A stretch of DNA of 64,000 nucleotides from Legionella steigerwaltii. GTDB taxonomy: Bacteria > Pseudomonadota > Gammaproteobacteria > Legionellales > Legionellaceae. The notes beneath the pieces are model-generated. The model saw only the letters and a list, made by a program, of their open reading frames with translations, searched no databases and was not told the origin of the DNA. A program made the position numbers and the translations under genes. Below, piece after piece: positions 8,971-17,845 of this stretch (position 1 is its first letter; every line of letters begins with the position of its first letter). The stretch lies in contig NZ_LNYZ01000008.1 of assembly GCF_001468065.1 (NCBI RefSeq), positions 62,001-126,000 on the forward strand, read 5' to 3'.

Positions 8971-11900
8971 TTGAGTTTTTCATCCGGTTATAACACTATG
9001 CAGTTGCATCATTTTTTTGAGCAGTCAGTTGATAATTATTCAAGCAATATTGCCTTAATTTGCGATAACGCATTTATTTCTTATCAAGAATTAGAAAATC
9101 GCGCAAATCAATTAGCCCATTTTCTTTCTGAAAACAAAATATCCAAAGGGAGCATTGTCGGTATTCTATTAGAACGCTCTGTAGAATGTTATGTCGCTAT
9201 ACTTGCCACGTTAAAAACAGGTGCTGCTTATGTGCCTATTGAAGTAGATTACCCAGACGAGCGCATTAATTATATTTTTTCTGATCTACCTTTTGATGCT
9301 GTTTTAACTTCGTCCATGCAATTGGTTCAAAAAAACCTGACATGGCCAACTACTTACACACTTGACATACTTGCTGAAGAAATTTCTAAACGCCCTACAC
9401 AAAGATTAATTCAAGAGGGTTTGAGTCCCGATGACTTGTGTTACATCATTTACACTTCAGGCTCAACAGGAAAGCCTAAAGGAGTGGAAATTACACAACG
9501 CAGCATTTGTCACTATGTTCAAGTTGCAAGTAAGCTTTATGATATAACCAGTAATGATAAGGTATATCAAGGATTTTCTTTAGCATTTGATGCTTCTTTA
9601 GAAGAGTTTTGGATGGCCTTTGCCAATGGTGCCGCTCTTATTGCGTGCACGGCAAAAGAAGTCCGTTCTGGTTTAGGTTTAGTTTCCTTTTTACAACAGC
9701 ACCGCGTTAGTGTTTTTTCAACAGTGCCTACATTATTGTCTACTTTAGAGGGACAGTTGCCTGATCTGCGCCTTTTAATCTTAGGAGGCGAAACGTGCCC
9801 ATCTACTTTAGTTAATCGGTGGAGTAGAGAGGGACTGAGGATAATCAATACGTATGGTCCTACTGAGGCAACGATCGTCGCAACTTATGCGGAGTGTCAT
9901 CTCGAAAAAGAAATCACTATTGGAAAACCCCTGCCAGGTTATGAAGTACTTATTGTGGATGAACAACTGCAAGCAGTAGCGGATGGTGAAGAAGGTGAGT
10001 TGTGTATTGCTGGAGTTGCGTTGGCTCGAGGTTACGTCAATCGACCGGAAAATACAGCCGAAAAATTTGTTTTAAACCCAGCAAATAAAAATCAGCGTTT
10101 ATATCGAACAGGTGATTTGGTTTCAAGAGATCCTAATGGTGACTTACATTTTGCAGGGCGCGTGGATGATCAAATCAAATTGCGCGGATTTCGCATTGAA
10201 TTAAACGAAATCGAAACAGTGATTATGCAATATGCTGGAATTAAGCAGGCGGTGGTTTCTTTACATGTACTGGAACAGCCTACCCTGGTTGCTTATTTGA
10301 TCCTTGATAAAAATCATGTACTTGATGTAAATGAGCTTAAAGACTTTTTAAGATCGCGTTTACCCGATTACATGCTACCTGCGTTAATTGAAATTTTAGA
10401 TGCTTTTCCAGTTTTGGCGAGCGGTAAAGTGAACCGAAAAGAGCTCCCTAAACCAGCACAACAAAAGACAGAAAATATTTATAAAGCACCTGATTCTGAA
10501 CTAGCGCGTGAAATTGCACTTGTCTGGGAAAAAGTGTTTGATTGTCAAAATATTTCTGTAAACGCAGACTTTTTCTATGATTTAGGTGGGCATTCATTAC
10601 ATGCTGCTAAAGTGATTTCTAACTTACGTAAAATACCTGCCTTAAAAAATATCTCAATTCTTGATTTATATAAAAATCCAACAATCAGTCAGTTGGAGCA
10701 AAAATTTAATGATCCTAATGCTAATCCTCAAGTGAACGAGGAGCAATTGGCTAAGAAAAAATATAGGGCACCTCAGTGGAAGTATTATTTATGTGGTGTC
10801 GGTCAATTTTTTGGGTGCTTGTTGCAATATGCAGTAGGTACGTTACAACTATTGGCCGTTATTTTGTGTTACAGCTGGGTTAGTTCTGAGTATTCAATTA
10901 TTTCCAGAGAATCACAGCTTGCGTTTTTAGCCTTGTTTTTATCTATGCCCATCATTTCACTATTTATTACCATCTGTTTGAAGTGGATATTACTTGGCCG
11001 TGTGAAACCTGGTGAATATCCACTTTGGGGATGGTTTTATTTTCGTTGGTGGTTAGTACAAAGACTGCTCAAGAATTTGTTTTTAGCTAAATTTTTGGTT
11101 GGCTCACCATTAGCAGCCATATATTATCGATTGTTAGGTGCCAAAATAGGAAAAAACTGCCATTTGGGTTCCATGCAAGTTTCTGCCCACGATTTGTTAA
11201 CTATAGGTGATAATACTTCTATAGGGTCTGATTGCAGACTTAATGGTTATATAGTTGAAGATGGCTGGTTAAAGATAGGCTCTATCCACATAGGTAATAA
11301 CTGCTATGTAGGTTCACGTGCGGTTGTGGGTTTAAATACTCAGATCGAAGACAATGGGGTTTTGGATGACATGTCCATGCTTCATAATCAAGGATTAATT
11401 CCTCAAGGAGCTTATTTTGCTGGTTCTCCTGCATTGCCTGGTACTGTTCCTGCAGATCACATAACCCGGAAAAAAATTGCAGTCGAAGAGTCTACTATGC
11501 TGGAGAATACCCTTTTTGGTATTTTGCATTATTTAGGTGTTGTGTTTGTCATGGTGGTGTATTACTTATGCCTAATACCCTCCATCTCTTTGATTAGCTA
11601 TTACTATGATCAAAGCCACTATTTCACCACAATGTTTTTTGCTATACCTTTAGGCGCGATACTCTTTTTAGGATTATATTATTTATGCATAGTAATCTGT
11701 AAAAAGATCATTATGGATAAGATAAAACCAGGTGAATATCCCTTAAAGAGCTTTTATTATTTCCGCCATTGGATTATGGTGAAATTATTGGATGGCGATG
11801 AAATCTCAGTGATGGCAGATACCTTGTACTTGCCTATGTTTTTACGCTTACTCGGTGCAAAGCTAGGTAAAGGGGTTGAACTGGGAGAAACACCCCATAT

Positions 11901-12975
11901 TATTCCTGATCTGGTAACCATTGAAGAAGGTGGCTTTGCCGCCAGTTCAGTCGCTTTGGCTTGGCCCAGCGTGTGTAACGGTTTTATTTCTTTTGCGCCA
12001 GTAACTGTTGGACGAAGAGCTTTCGTAGGTAATGTAAGTTTATTACCAGCGGGTAAATCGATGGGGGAAGGTGCTTTATTAGGATGTTTATCAGTGACGC
12101 CACCAGGAGATAAAGCAACGGCGCCTTATTCTGCTTGGTTGGGGTCGCCAGCTGTCTTTCTGCCAAAACGAGAATTATTTGTTGGTTTTTCCGATAAGGA
12201 TACGTTTTATCCATCTAAAAAACTCTACTGCATGCGTTTAGTCATTGAGTTTATGCGAATTATTTTACCATCAACATTCTCATTGATTGCTTTATTCAAT
12301 ATGCTTTATGTTTTAGATTATATGTTAAGCGAATACTCTTGGTTCATTACAGCGCTGGTTCTACCACCAGCCGAAATGTTCTTTACGGTTTGCCTTGTTG
12401 GTGTATTGGTAGCTCTAAAATGGCTGATGTTGGGTAAATTAAAACCATTAACCAAGCCTATTTGGGACCCATTTATTTGGAAAAATGATGTTATTGAGTA
12501 TTCATATAACTATTATACGAACCCACATTTAACGAATAAAGTTTTGGGAACACCTTTCGCGCTTTGGATACACCGTTGTCTAGGAACTAAAGCAGGAAAA
12601 AGGATTTTTACAGACAGTGCTGAGTTTTCAGAGTTTGACTTAATTACTATAGGTAATGATGTCTGTATTAATGCAGAGACAATTATCCAAACTCATCTCT
12701 ATGAAGATAGAATATTTAAAGTATCTAATGTAACTATCGGTTCTGGTTGTAATATAGGCGTCGGTTCAATTGTTCTCTACAACACGTTAATGGAAGAAAA
12801 TTCTTCTTTAGGAAGCCTTTCTTTATTAATGAAGGGTGAGCGTTTGCCGGAAAATACCCATTGGGCAGGTATTCCTGCTCAATCGACAGCTCTTGGAGCT
12901 CAACATCAGCAAGTTGCTCCACAGCCAGCGATTACAGAAGAAGTTCCAGAAGAAGCGATTCCAGAATTATTGTAG
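8971..12975 (+). CDS. Single-module NRPS-like synthetase with membrane and triple beta-helix domains (epsilon-poly-lysine synthetase-like)
   Basis: A 1,334-residue protein. Residues about 10-500 form an adenylation domain (YTSGSTGKPKG near 165, FDAS near 207, NTYGPTEA near 293, YRTGDLV near 381, GRVDDQIKLRGFRIE near 400, GKVNRKEL near 488). A carrier domain follows with LGGHS, Ser542 for phosphopantetheine. There is no condensation or thioesterase domain. The rest is a threefold repeat: two membrane helices, a KPGEYP-type linker, then a hexapeptide-repeat left-handed beta-helix (helices near 615-675, 848-913 and 1089-1153; beta-helices near 712-823, 956-1060 and 1191-1306). Adenylation, carrier, six helices and three soluble domains in about 1,320 residues is the plan of Streptomyces epsilon-poly-L-lysine synthetase Pls, which builds the polymer with its three C-terminal domains. 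That this protein makes poly-lysine or a similar polymer is inference. Translation seems to begin at a TTG with TAGGAGTGG ahead; the ATG at 8998 is an alternative. The stop codon lies within a repeat. Confidence 0.88.
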   Translation: MSFSSGYNTMQLHHFFEQSVDNYSSNIALICDNAFISYQELENRANQLAHFLSENKISKGSIVGILLERSVECYVAILATLKTGAAYVPIEVDYPDERINYIFSDLPFDAVLTSSMQLVQKNLTWPTTYTLDILAEEISKRPTQRLIQEGLSPDDLCYIIYTSGSTGKPKGVEITQRSICHYVQVASKLYDITSNDKVYQGFSLAFDASLEEFWMAFANGAALIACTAKEVRSGLGLVSFLQQHRVSVFSTVPTLLSTLEGQLPDLRLLILGGETCPSTLVNRWSREGLRIINTYGPTEATIVATYAECHLEKEITIGKPLPGYEVLIVDEQLQAVADGEEGELCIAGVALARGYVNRPENTAEKFVLNPANKNQRLYRTGDLVSRDPNGDLHFAGRVDDQIKLRGFRIELNEIETVIMQYAGIKQAVVSLHVLEQPTLVAYLILDKNHVLDVNELKDFLRSRLPDYMLPALIEILDAFPVLASGKVNRKELPKPAQQKTENIYKAPDSELAREIALVWEKVFDCQNISVNADFFYDLGGHSLHAAKVISNLRKIPALKNISILDLYKNPTISQLEQKFNDPNANPQVNEEQLAKKKYRAPQWKYYLCGVGQFFGCLLQYAVGTLQLLAVILCYSWVSSEYSIISRESQLAFLALFLSMPIISLFITICLKWILLGRVKPGEYPLWGWFYFRWWLVQRLLKNLFLAKFLVGSPLAAIYYRLLGAKIGKNCHLGSMQVSAHDLLTIGDNTSIGSDCRLNGYIVEDGWLKIGSIHIGNNCYVGSRAVVGLNTQIEDNGVLDDMSMLHNQGLIPQGAYFAGSPALPGTVPADHITRKKIAVEESTMLENTLFGILHYLGVVFVMVVYYLCLIPSISLISYYYDQSHYFTTMFFAIPLGAILFLGLYYLCIVICKKIIMDKIKPGEYPLKSFYYFRHWIMVKLLDGDEISVMADTLYLPMFLRLLGAKLGKGVELGETPHIIPDLVTIEEGGFAASSVALAWPSVCNGFISFAPVTVGRRAFVGNVSLLPAGKSMGEGALLGCLSVTPPGDKATAPYSAWLGSPAVFLPKRELFVGFSDKDTFYPSKKLYCMRLVIEFMRIILPSTFSLIALFNMLYVLDYMLSEYSWFITALVLPPAEMFFTVCLVGVLVALKWLMLGKLKPLTKPIWDPFIWKNDVIEYSYNYYTNPHLTNKVLGTPFALWIHRCLGTKAGKRIFTDSAEFSEFDLITIGNDVCINAETIIQTHLYEDRIFKVSNVTIGSGCNIGVGSIVLYNTLMEENSSLGSLSLLMKGERLPENTHWAGIPAQSTALGAQHQQVAPQPAITEEVPEEAIPELL

Positions 12976-13046
12976 CCTGGTTGTTTGCAAGGAGTCTCTA
13001 GAACTAGAATGTGTCTATTAAATCCTGGCTGCAAGCAGCCAGGCTA
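12972..13046. repeat. Family II inverted repeat, copy 1
   Basis: A 75-base element begins GTAGCCTGG and ends CCAGGCTA. Its right half contains CCTGGCTGCAAGCAGCCAGG, itself a hairpin. It matches the copy near 14216 over most of its length, in the same orientation. The TAG stop of the synthetase gene is part of its left end. The element lies between that gene and the convergent kinase gene, where its hairpins could end both transcripts. Confidence 0.85.
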
Positions 13047-13071
13047 GATGCTTTTAAAAGATGTTATTAAA

Positions 13072-14130
13072 TCACATGTGAGCTGTAGGCTGATCAACTA
13101 ACTGATTGGATTTGATATAATCAAATAACTGGGGTGCAACTTCCAAGATATGCAATAAACTAGGAAAAGCCCTATCAATCTCTACCTGGTTTTTTCGTTC
13201 CATATTAAAAACAATCCAATTTATCCAACACTTATGGATGCTCGCGTAGAATGCATTTTCCAGGTTATCCTGCAATTTACATCCTGTACTACGATATCCA
13301 TCAATGAATTGCAATAAAGCATTTTCGTTAAACCCATTATCTGTCGCAATTCCTGAGAAGGTAATTAATCCCGTAAAAAATTCCATGTCAGGATTAATCA
13401 AACCAGCTAATTCCCAATCGATAATCTTAAGATCAATTTGCTCTGTACCCGTATCAACAAGGAGGAGATTGTGCGGCTGATAATCACCGTGTCCATAAAC
13501 CATGTGTGCTCGACTTTGTTGATAAGCAGTTTGGGTTTTCTCAGCTATTTTGGCAAACTTATCTGTCAATTGTGGGTATTTAGGTAATAACTCGTTCAAC
13601 CGAATAAAATTCAGTGAATAGTTGTATTCAAATATTTGGCCTTTAAATAGATTGTTCAGATTAAGAGTTTGACCTAATTGGCCATTATGGATTTGACCTA
13701 ATAATTTACCTGCTTGAAATGCTTGCTTAGCTTCCACAGGACCTATGGGGCCAGCAAGTGTACGTGAAGGAACATAAGGATAGACTAATACAAAAAAATG
13801 ATCATATTCAAACACTCGTTCATAATTGATAGCCTTGGCTAACACTCCTGGTATTTGATGTTCATCAACAAAAAATTTTTGCAAACGTTCCATATTATTG
13901 TAATCGTGCTTTGTTCTAGCGCGTGGAGCGGTTCTATCAACAATTTTGATAACATACTCATTTACTTTGTCTTCGCAACTTGTTTTTACATGGAGCACCC
14001 TATTAGTCAAACCGCTATTTAATTCCTTCGGGGATTGTACTAATTGACCCAATTTATAATGGGTTAACACAGCATTAATTAAGGGATCATTAAAATGATT
14101 AGGTATTATTTTTTCCAACGAAGAATGCAT
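13072..14130 (-). CDS. APH/choline-kinase fold phosphotransferase
   Basis: This 352-residue protein has the aminoglycoside phosphotransferase/choline kinase fold. The Brenner-type catalytic loop reads HGDYQPHNLLL and the metal-binding segment reads LKIIDWELAG; an N-terminal ATP-lobe lysine is likely in EYVIKIVDR. Such kinases phosphorylate hydroxyls of small molecules such as choline, ethanolamine, homoserine, sugars or aminoglycosides; the substrate cannot be read from sequence. The start MHSSLEKIIPNHF is chosen because AAGGAT lies 7 bases ahead of it; a frame-open upstream ATG has no such site. The gene converges on the Pls-like synthetase gene and is bracketed by two like-oriented copies of family II repeat, which may mean it moved or could be deleted as a unit. 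Confidence 0.82.
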   Translation of the reverse strand: MHSSLEKIIPNHFNDPLINAVLTHYKLGQLVQSPKELNSGLTNRVLHVKTSCEDKVNEYVIKIVDRTAPRARTKHDYNNMERLQKFFVDEHQIPGVLAKAINYERVFEYDHFFVLVYPYVPSRTLAGPIGPVEAKQAFQAGKLLGQIHNGQLGQTLNLNNLFKGQIFEYNYSLNFIRLNELLPKYPQLTDKFAKIAEKTQTAYQQSRAHMVYGHGDYQPHNLLLVDTGTEQIDLKIIDWELAGLINPDMEFFTGLITFSGIATDNGFNENALLQFIDGYRSTGCKLQDNLENAFYASIHKCWINWIVFNMERKNQVEIDRAFPSLLHILEVAPQLFDYIKSNQLVDQPTAHM

Positions 14131-14215
14131 GAAAATCCTTATTTTCCAATAAATTGCGTCATCGTAAGATAAATACAATGAGTAATCAACTAAGATTGCA
14201 ATGCTGGAAAATAGT

Positions 14216-14288
14216 GTAGCCTGCTTGCTTGCAACCAGGTTTTTCTAGAATGTATCCATTAGATCCTGGCTGCAAGCAGCCAGGCTAC
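14216..14288. repeat. Family II inverted repeat, copy 2
   Basis: This 73-base element begins GTAGCCTGCTTGCTTGCAA and ends CAGCCAGGCTAC. It aligns with copy 1 near 12972, sharing CTAGAATGT and the block TCCTGGCTGCAAGCAGCCAG, in the same orientation. It lies between panC, whose stop is to the right, and the upstream region of the kinase gene. No open reading frame is present. Confidence 0.87.
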
Positions 14289-14330
14289 ATTCAAGTAGGC
14301 CTACGTTCTGTGGTTTGTCTCTGAAAGAAT

Positions 14331-15095
14331 CTACCCTAATAAGTAATTATCAATTAATCGTATGTCACCAATTCGTATTGCAGCAAAACGCCGATTTTGA
14401 TGTTCTTCAATATATTCTACGGCGATGCCCTTTGCGGTTAATTGTTTTATGATTTGTGCACATGTTAACTCTTTTCGTTGAAATAATGCAGCAAACTCTT
14501 CGGCTAAAGCCCTTTGCTCATTATTGAGTCGATTATTGCGTGAACTGTATGCCAAACTACTCGGTTCTCGAATAGTTGGGCAGGCTTTAATGTCTATATC
14601 CATAAAAAATGCCTTAACCATTCCTTGAATTAATAAGTATTGTTGGTAATCTTTCTCGCCAAAATAAGCCCTATGTGGTTTGACCAAGTTAAGTAATTTC
14701 AATACTACAGTTAATACTCCATTAAAGTGACCTGGCCTATGTTGTCCTTCCATCAGCTGGCACAGTTGATTTTCATGTACCTGGTAATTGTATTGATCAG
14801 CATACATTGATTGTTCATTCGGAAGAATACAAAAATCAACACCAGAATCCTCCATAATCTTAAGGTCAGCTTCTAAAGTGCGAGGATAATTCTTAAAATC
14901 TTCAGCCTGATTAAATTGGGTCGGGTTGACAAATAAACTTGAAACAGTATGGTTATTTTCTTTTTGGCTGGCTAAAAACAAAGATGCATGTCCTGCATGC
15001 AAATTACCCATTGTTGGTGCGAAGCCCAAAGTTAATTCAGCAGATAATGTTTTACGAAAACGTATCCATTCGCCAAGATCGTGAAAAATTTGCAT
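14331..15095 (-). CDS. panC: Pantothenate synthetase PanC
   Basis: PanC joins pantoate and beta-alanine with ATP to make pantothenate, the last step before coenzyme A synthesis proper. The 254-residue protein has the nucleotidyltransferase motif [15 protein letters not shown] (near 26-40), then VNPTQFN, the GKD-like segment [10 protein letters not shown], and [12 protein letters not shown] ahead of the C-terminal domain. It is somewhat shorter than the 280 residues usual in enterics, with a reduced C-terminal lid domain. AGAGGAG lies just before the ATG. It follows panB on the same strand, with a family I hairpin in the 160-base gap between them. Confidence 0.95.
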   Translation of the reverse strand: MQIFHDLGEWIRFRKTLSAELTLGFAPTMGNLHAGHASLFLASQKENNHTVSSLFVNPTQFNQAEDFKNYPRTLEADLKIMEDSGVDFCILPNEQSMYADQYNYQVHENQLCQLMEGQHRPGHFNGVLTVVLKLLNLVKPHRAYFGEKDYQQYLLIQGMVKAFFMDIDIKACPTIREPSSLAYSSRNNRLNNEQRALAEEFAALFQRKELTCAQIIKQLTAKGIAVEYIEEHQNRRFAAIRIGDIRLIDNYLLG

Positions 15096-15143
15096 GGATT
15101 ACTCCTCTGGAATTTATGAAAACCGTTCGTCGGCATAGGTATT

Positions 15144-15220
15144 GTAGCCTGGGTGAAGCGAAGCGTAACCCGGGAAATTTGGACTGAAACCCGGGTTACG
15201 CTTCGCTTCACCCAGGCTAC
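15144..15220. repeat. Family I repeat, perfect 31-bp inverted arms (panB-panC gap)
   Basis: Two perfectly complementary 31-base arms (15144-15174 and 15190-15220) surround a 15-base spacer. The left arm begins GTAGCCTGGGTGAAGCGAAG and ends CCCGGG; the right arm ends CACCCAGGCTAC. The element lies inside the panB-panC transcription unit, so its RNA would fold into a long hairpin between the two cistrons. This is the most perfect copy in the window besides the one near 17750. Confidence 0.95.
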
Positions 15221-15257
15221 AATTTAGTATTCTTATGTGAACAGTTTCATTCTTTAA

Positions 15258-16046
15258 TTAAAATGAATGTTCAGCTGCTGGGAAACTCACTTGTTGCACC
15301 TGTTGCACATAAGCATTTAATGCATTCAATACAATGTCTTTGCCTTGAATGAATCGTTTAACAAACTTTGGATTAAAATCAGTTTGTAAACCCAGCATGT
15401 CATGCCAAACAAGTACTTGACCATCAGTACCTGATCCCGCTCCAATACCAATAGTGGGTATATTCAGTGACTGAGTTATAGTTTCTGCTAATTGTTGGGG
15501 GATACATTCGATGACAAGGGCAAAGCAACCGGCTGCTTCTAAATCAAGTGCTTGCTGAATGAGTTTTTCTGCTTGCTCTTGATTTTTTCCTTGTACTTTA
15601 TAGCCACCTAATTGATGAATGGATTGAGGTGTTAAACCGATATGACCTATCACAGGAACTCCTGCATTGACTAAATAGGAAATGGTATGACACGTATCTG
15701 CATCACCCCCTTCAATCTTCACCGCATGTGCCCCTGCCTGTAATAGACTTTTTACATTTTCTACAGTTTGGGTCAGTGAGATTTTATGGCTTAAAAAGGG
15801 GAGATCACTGATTAAAAATTGCTGTTTTAACCCACGAGCAACGGCTTGCGTATGAAGTATCATCATCTCCATAGTCGCTGTAACTGTCGTTTCATGGCCA
15901 TGAACTGCCATAGCCACAGAGTCACCAACAAGAACACAATCAATATTCGATTCAGCTACAATACAGGCAGATGGATAATCGTAGCAGGTAACCAGGGAAA
16001 TCTTTTGTTGCTCTTCTTTTTTACGTTTGAAATCATTAATTTTCAT
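15258..16046 (-). CDS. panB: Ketopantoate hydroxymethyltransferase PanB
   Basis: PanB transfers a hydroxymethyl group from methylenetetrahydrofolate to 2-oxoisovalerate, the first committed step of pantothenate synthesis. The 262-residue protein shows TCYDYPSACIVAES, the metal-binding VLVGDSVAMAVHGHETT (near 38-55), GAHAVKIEGG, GHIGLTPQS and IGIGAGSGTDGQVLVWHDMLG, all family hallmarks. AAGGAG precedes the ATG. It is the first gene of a panB-panC pair; coaD, further along the same pathway, lies 29 kb away. Confidence 0.96.
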   Translation of the reverse strand: MKINDFKRKKEEQQKISLVTCYDYPSACIVAESNIDCVLVGDSVAMAVHGHETTVTATMEMMILHTQAVARGLKQQFLISDLPFLSHKISLTQTVENVKSLLQAGAHAVKIEGGDADTCHTISYLVNAGVPVIGHIGLTPQSIHQLGGYKVQGKNQEQAEKLIQQALDLEAAGCFALVIECIPQQLAETITQSLNIPTIGIGAGSGTDGQVLVWHDMLGLQTDFNPKFVKRFIQGKDIVLNALNAYVQQVQQVSFPAAEHSF

Positions 16047-16181
16047 ATTGCGTTACTCCTTAATACAATGAAGCAGGCATTATGAAAAGCGGGGTATACT
16101 ATAGGTACCTGTCGCATGGATCAAGTCCTCCAAAATAATTTAAAAAAAAGTCACTGCCAACTTAGGTCAGTGCATTAGCTA

Positions 16182-17723
16182 TCATATTTCAAATTCAGGT
16201 AATTGAGAAGTAGTTGATCTTTTAGAAGGTGGTTTAAGCAAAAACAAAAGCGGGAAAGCAAATAATACCAACCACATCATGAAGCGAAAATCTTGTAAGT
16301 AAGCAAGTAATACCGCTTGTTTGGTCACCGTTGCATCGAGAAAGGCCAGTCCTTGTGTTGACTGTAGATTAAAAACTCCTGACTCACTCGCATGATTTAA
16401 GCTGATGTTAAATGGAGTAATAAAATGGGCAAAGGCCGAATGATTTGCTTGCGTATTTTGAGCTAATTTGGTCATGACAATGGAAATACCAATACTACTC
16501 CCGATATTTCTGAGTAAGCTAAACAAGGAAGTGCCATCATTACGATACTGAGACGGTAAGGTGGTGAAAGTGAGCGTAGATAATGGAACAAAAATAAAAC
16601 CCAAACCCAGTCCCTGAATGATTCCTGAGGAAATGATGTCGCTGCTGCTGATGTCCACATTGAATAAAGTCATAAGCCATAAAGAATAATCGGTCAAAAT
16701 TAACCCGAAACCAATTTGATAACGTGGGTCAATTTTTCCTGATAATTTGCCCACAATCATCATCGCGAGCATAGTACCTACCCCTCTAGGAGCTAAGAGT
16801 ATCCCAACGTCAATTACTGGATAATTCATTAAACCTTGCATGTAGGGTGGTAATAGGGCCATGGTAGCCAGCAAAATAATCCCAATAATAAAAATAAAGC
16901 TGAGGCCCACACTAAAATTACGATCTTTAAACATGGAGGGCTCGATAAAAGGGGTTTTTGAAGTGAGTATATGGGCAATAAACAAATACAAGCAGATGAG
17001 CGCCACTAATCCTTCAATAATTATTTCATTGCTATTAAGCCAATCCAGCGATTCGCCACGGTCAAGAAATAGCTGCAATGAGCCTATCGCGATACTTAAA
17101 AATGCGAAGCCCATTAAATCAAAATGTTTTTCGGTTTTTAATTTATTTTCCTGGAGAAACATGGTTAAACCGATCCAGGCAAGTGCCCCAAAAGGAAGGT
17201 TAATATAAAAGACCCAACGCCAGTTGTAATATTCAGTAAGCCATCCCCCAAGAGACGGGCCAAGAATTGGGCCAACCATAACTCCCATACCCCAAATAGC
17301 CATTGCCGAGGCTTGCTTTTCTGGAGGATTTGAATCTAAAAGTATGGATTGGGATATGGGAACCAAACTGGCACCGCAAATTCCCTGAAGCAGACGAAAT
17401 AATACAATTTGGGACAAACTCTGAGCAGCGCCACAAAGCATGGAAGCAATAGTAAATCCAATTACGGACCAAATGAAAATTCGTTTTCTGCCAAAACGGT
17501 CCCCCAGGAAACCAGTCAATGGAGTGAATATTGCTGCCGCAACAATGTAGGAGGTAAGAACCCAAGAAATTTGCTCTTGAGTAGCGCCCATCCCGCCTTG
17601 CATGTGGGGTAAGGCTACATTAGCAATGGTTGTATCTAATGATTGCATCACTGTTGCAAGCATCACAGACAAAGTAATAAATACTCGTTGTGAGCCTTGG
17701 GGTGCTTGATATGTTTTTGCCAT
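16182..17723 (-). CDS. MFS drug efflux transporter, DHA2/EmrB family (14 helices)
   Basis: This 513-residue inner-membrane protein has about 14 hydrophobic segments. The motif A loop reads GFLGDRFGRKRIF (near 72-85), and motif C-like GVMVGPILGPSLGGWLTEYYNWRWVFYINLPFG (in pieces, near 149-180) is diagnostic of DHA2 proton-drug antiporters. It lies downstream of a membrane fusion protein gene on the same strand, as emrB follows emrA, so the pair should form a tripartite pump with a TolC-like channel encoded elsewhere. No local regulator is visible. A family I repeat fills the gap between the two genes. Confidence 0.92.
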   Translation of the reverse strand: MAKTYQAPQGSQRVFITLSVMLATVMQSLDTTIANVALPHMQGGMGATQEQISWVLTSYIVAAAIFTPLTGFLGDRFGRKRIFIWSVIGFTIASMLCGAAQSLSQIVLFRLLQGICGASLVPISQSILLDSNPPEKQASAMAIWGMGVMVGPILGPSLGGWLTEYYNWRWVFYINLPFGALAWIGLTMFLQENKLKTEKHFDLMGFAFLSIAIGSLQLFLDRGESLDWLNSNEIIIEGLVALICLYLFIAHILTSKTPFIEPSMFKDRNFSVGLSFIFIIGIILLATMALLPPYMQGLMNYPVIDVGILLAPRGVGTMLAMMIVGKLSGKIDPRYQIGFGLILTDYSLWLMTLFNVDISSSDIISSGIIQGLGLGFIFVPLSTLTFTTLPSQYRNDGTSLFSLLRNIGSSIGISIVMTKLAQNTQANHSAFAHFITPFNISLNHASESGVFNLQSTQGLAFLDATVTKQAVLLAYLQDFRFMMWLVLFAFPLLFLLKPPSKRSTTSQLPEFEI

Positions 17724-17749
17724 AGATCTCGCTAATCTATTGTTAAAAT

Positions 17750-17838
17750 GTAGCCTGGGTGCAGCGAAGCGGAACCCGGGTTTTATTGGGTAAATGAATT
17801 TTATAATCCCGGGTTCCGCTTCGCTGCACCCAGGCTAC
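17750..17838. repeat. Family I repeat, perfect 31-bp inverted arms (between efflux genes)
   Basis: Arms at 17750-17780 and 17808-17838 are fully complementary. The left arm starts GTAGCCTGGGTGCAGCGAAG and ends CCCGGG, with a 27-base AT-rich spacer. It lies between the membrane fusion protein gene and the transporter gene of one probable operon, the same kind of site as the copy between panB and panC. Confidence 0.95.
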
Positions 17839-17845
17839 AAAGGCT

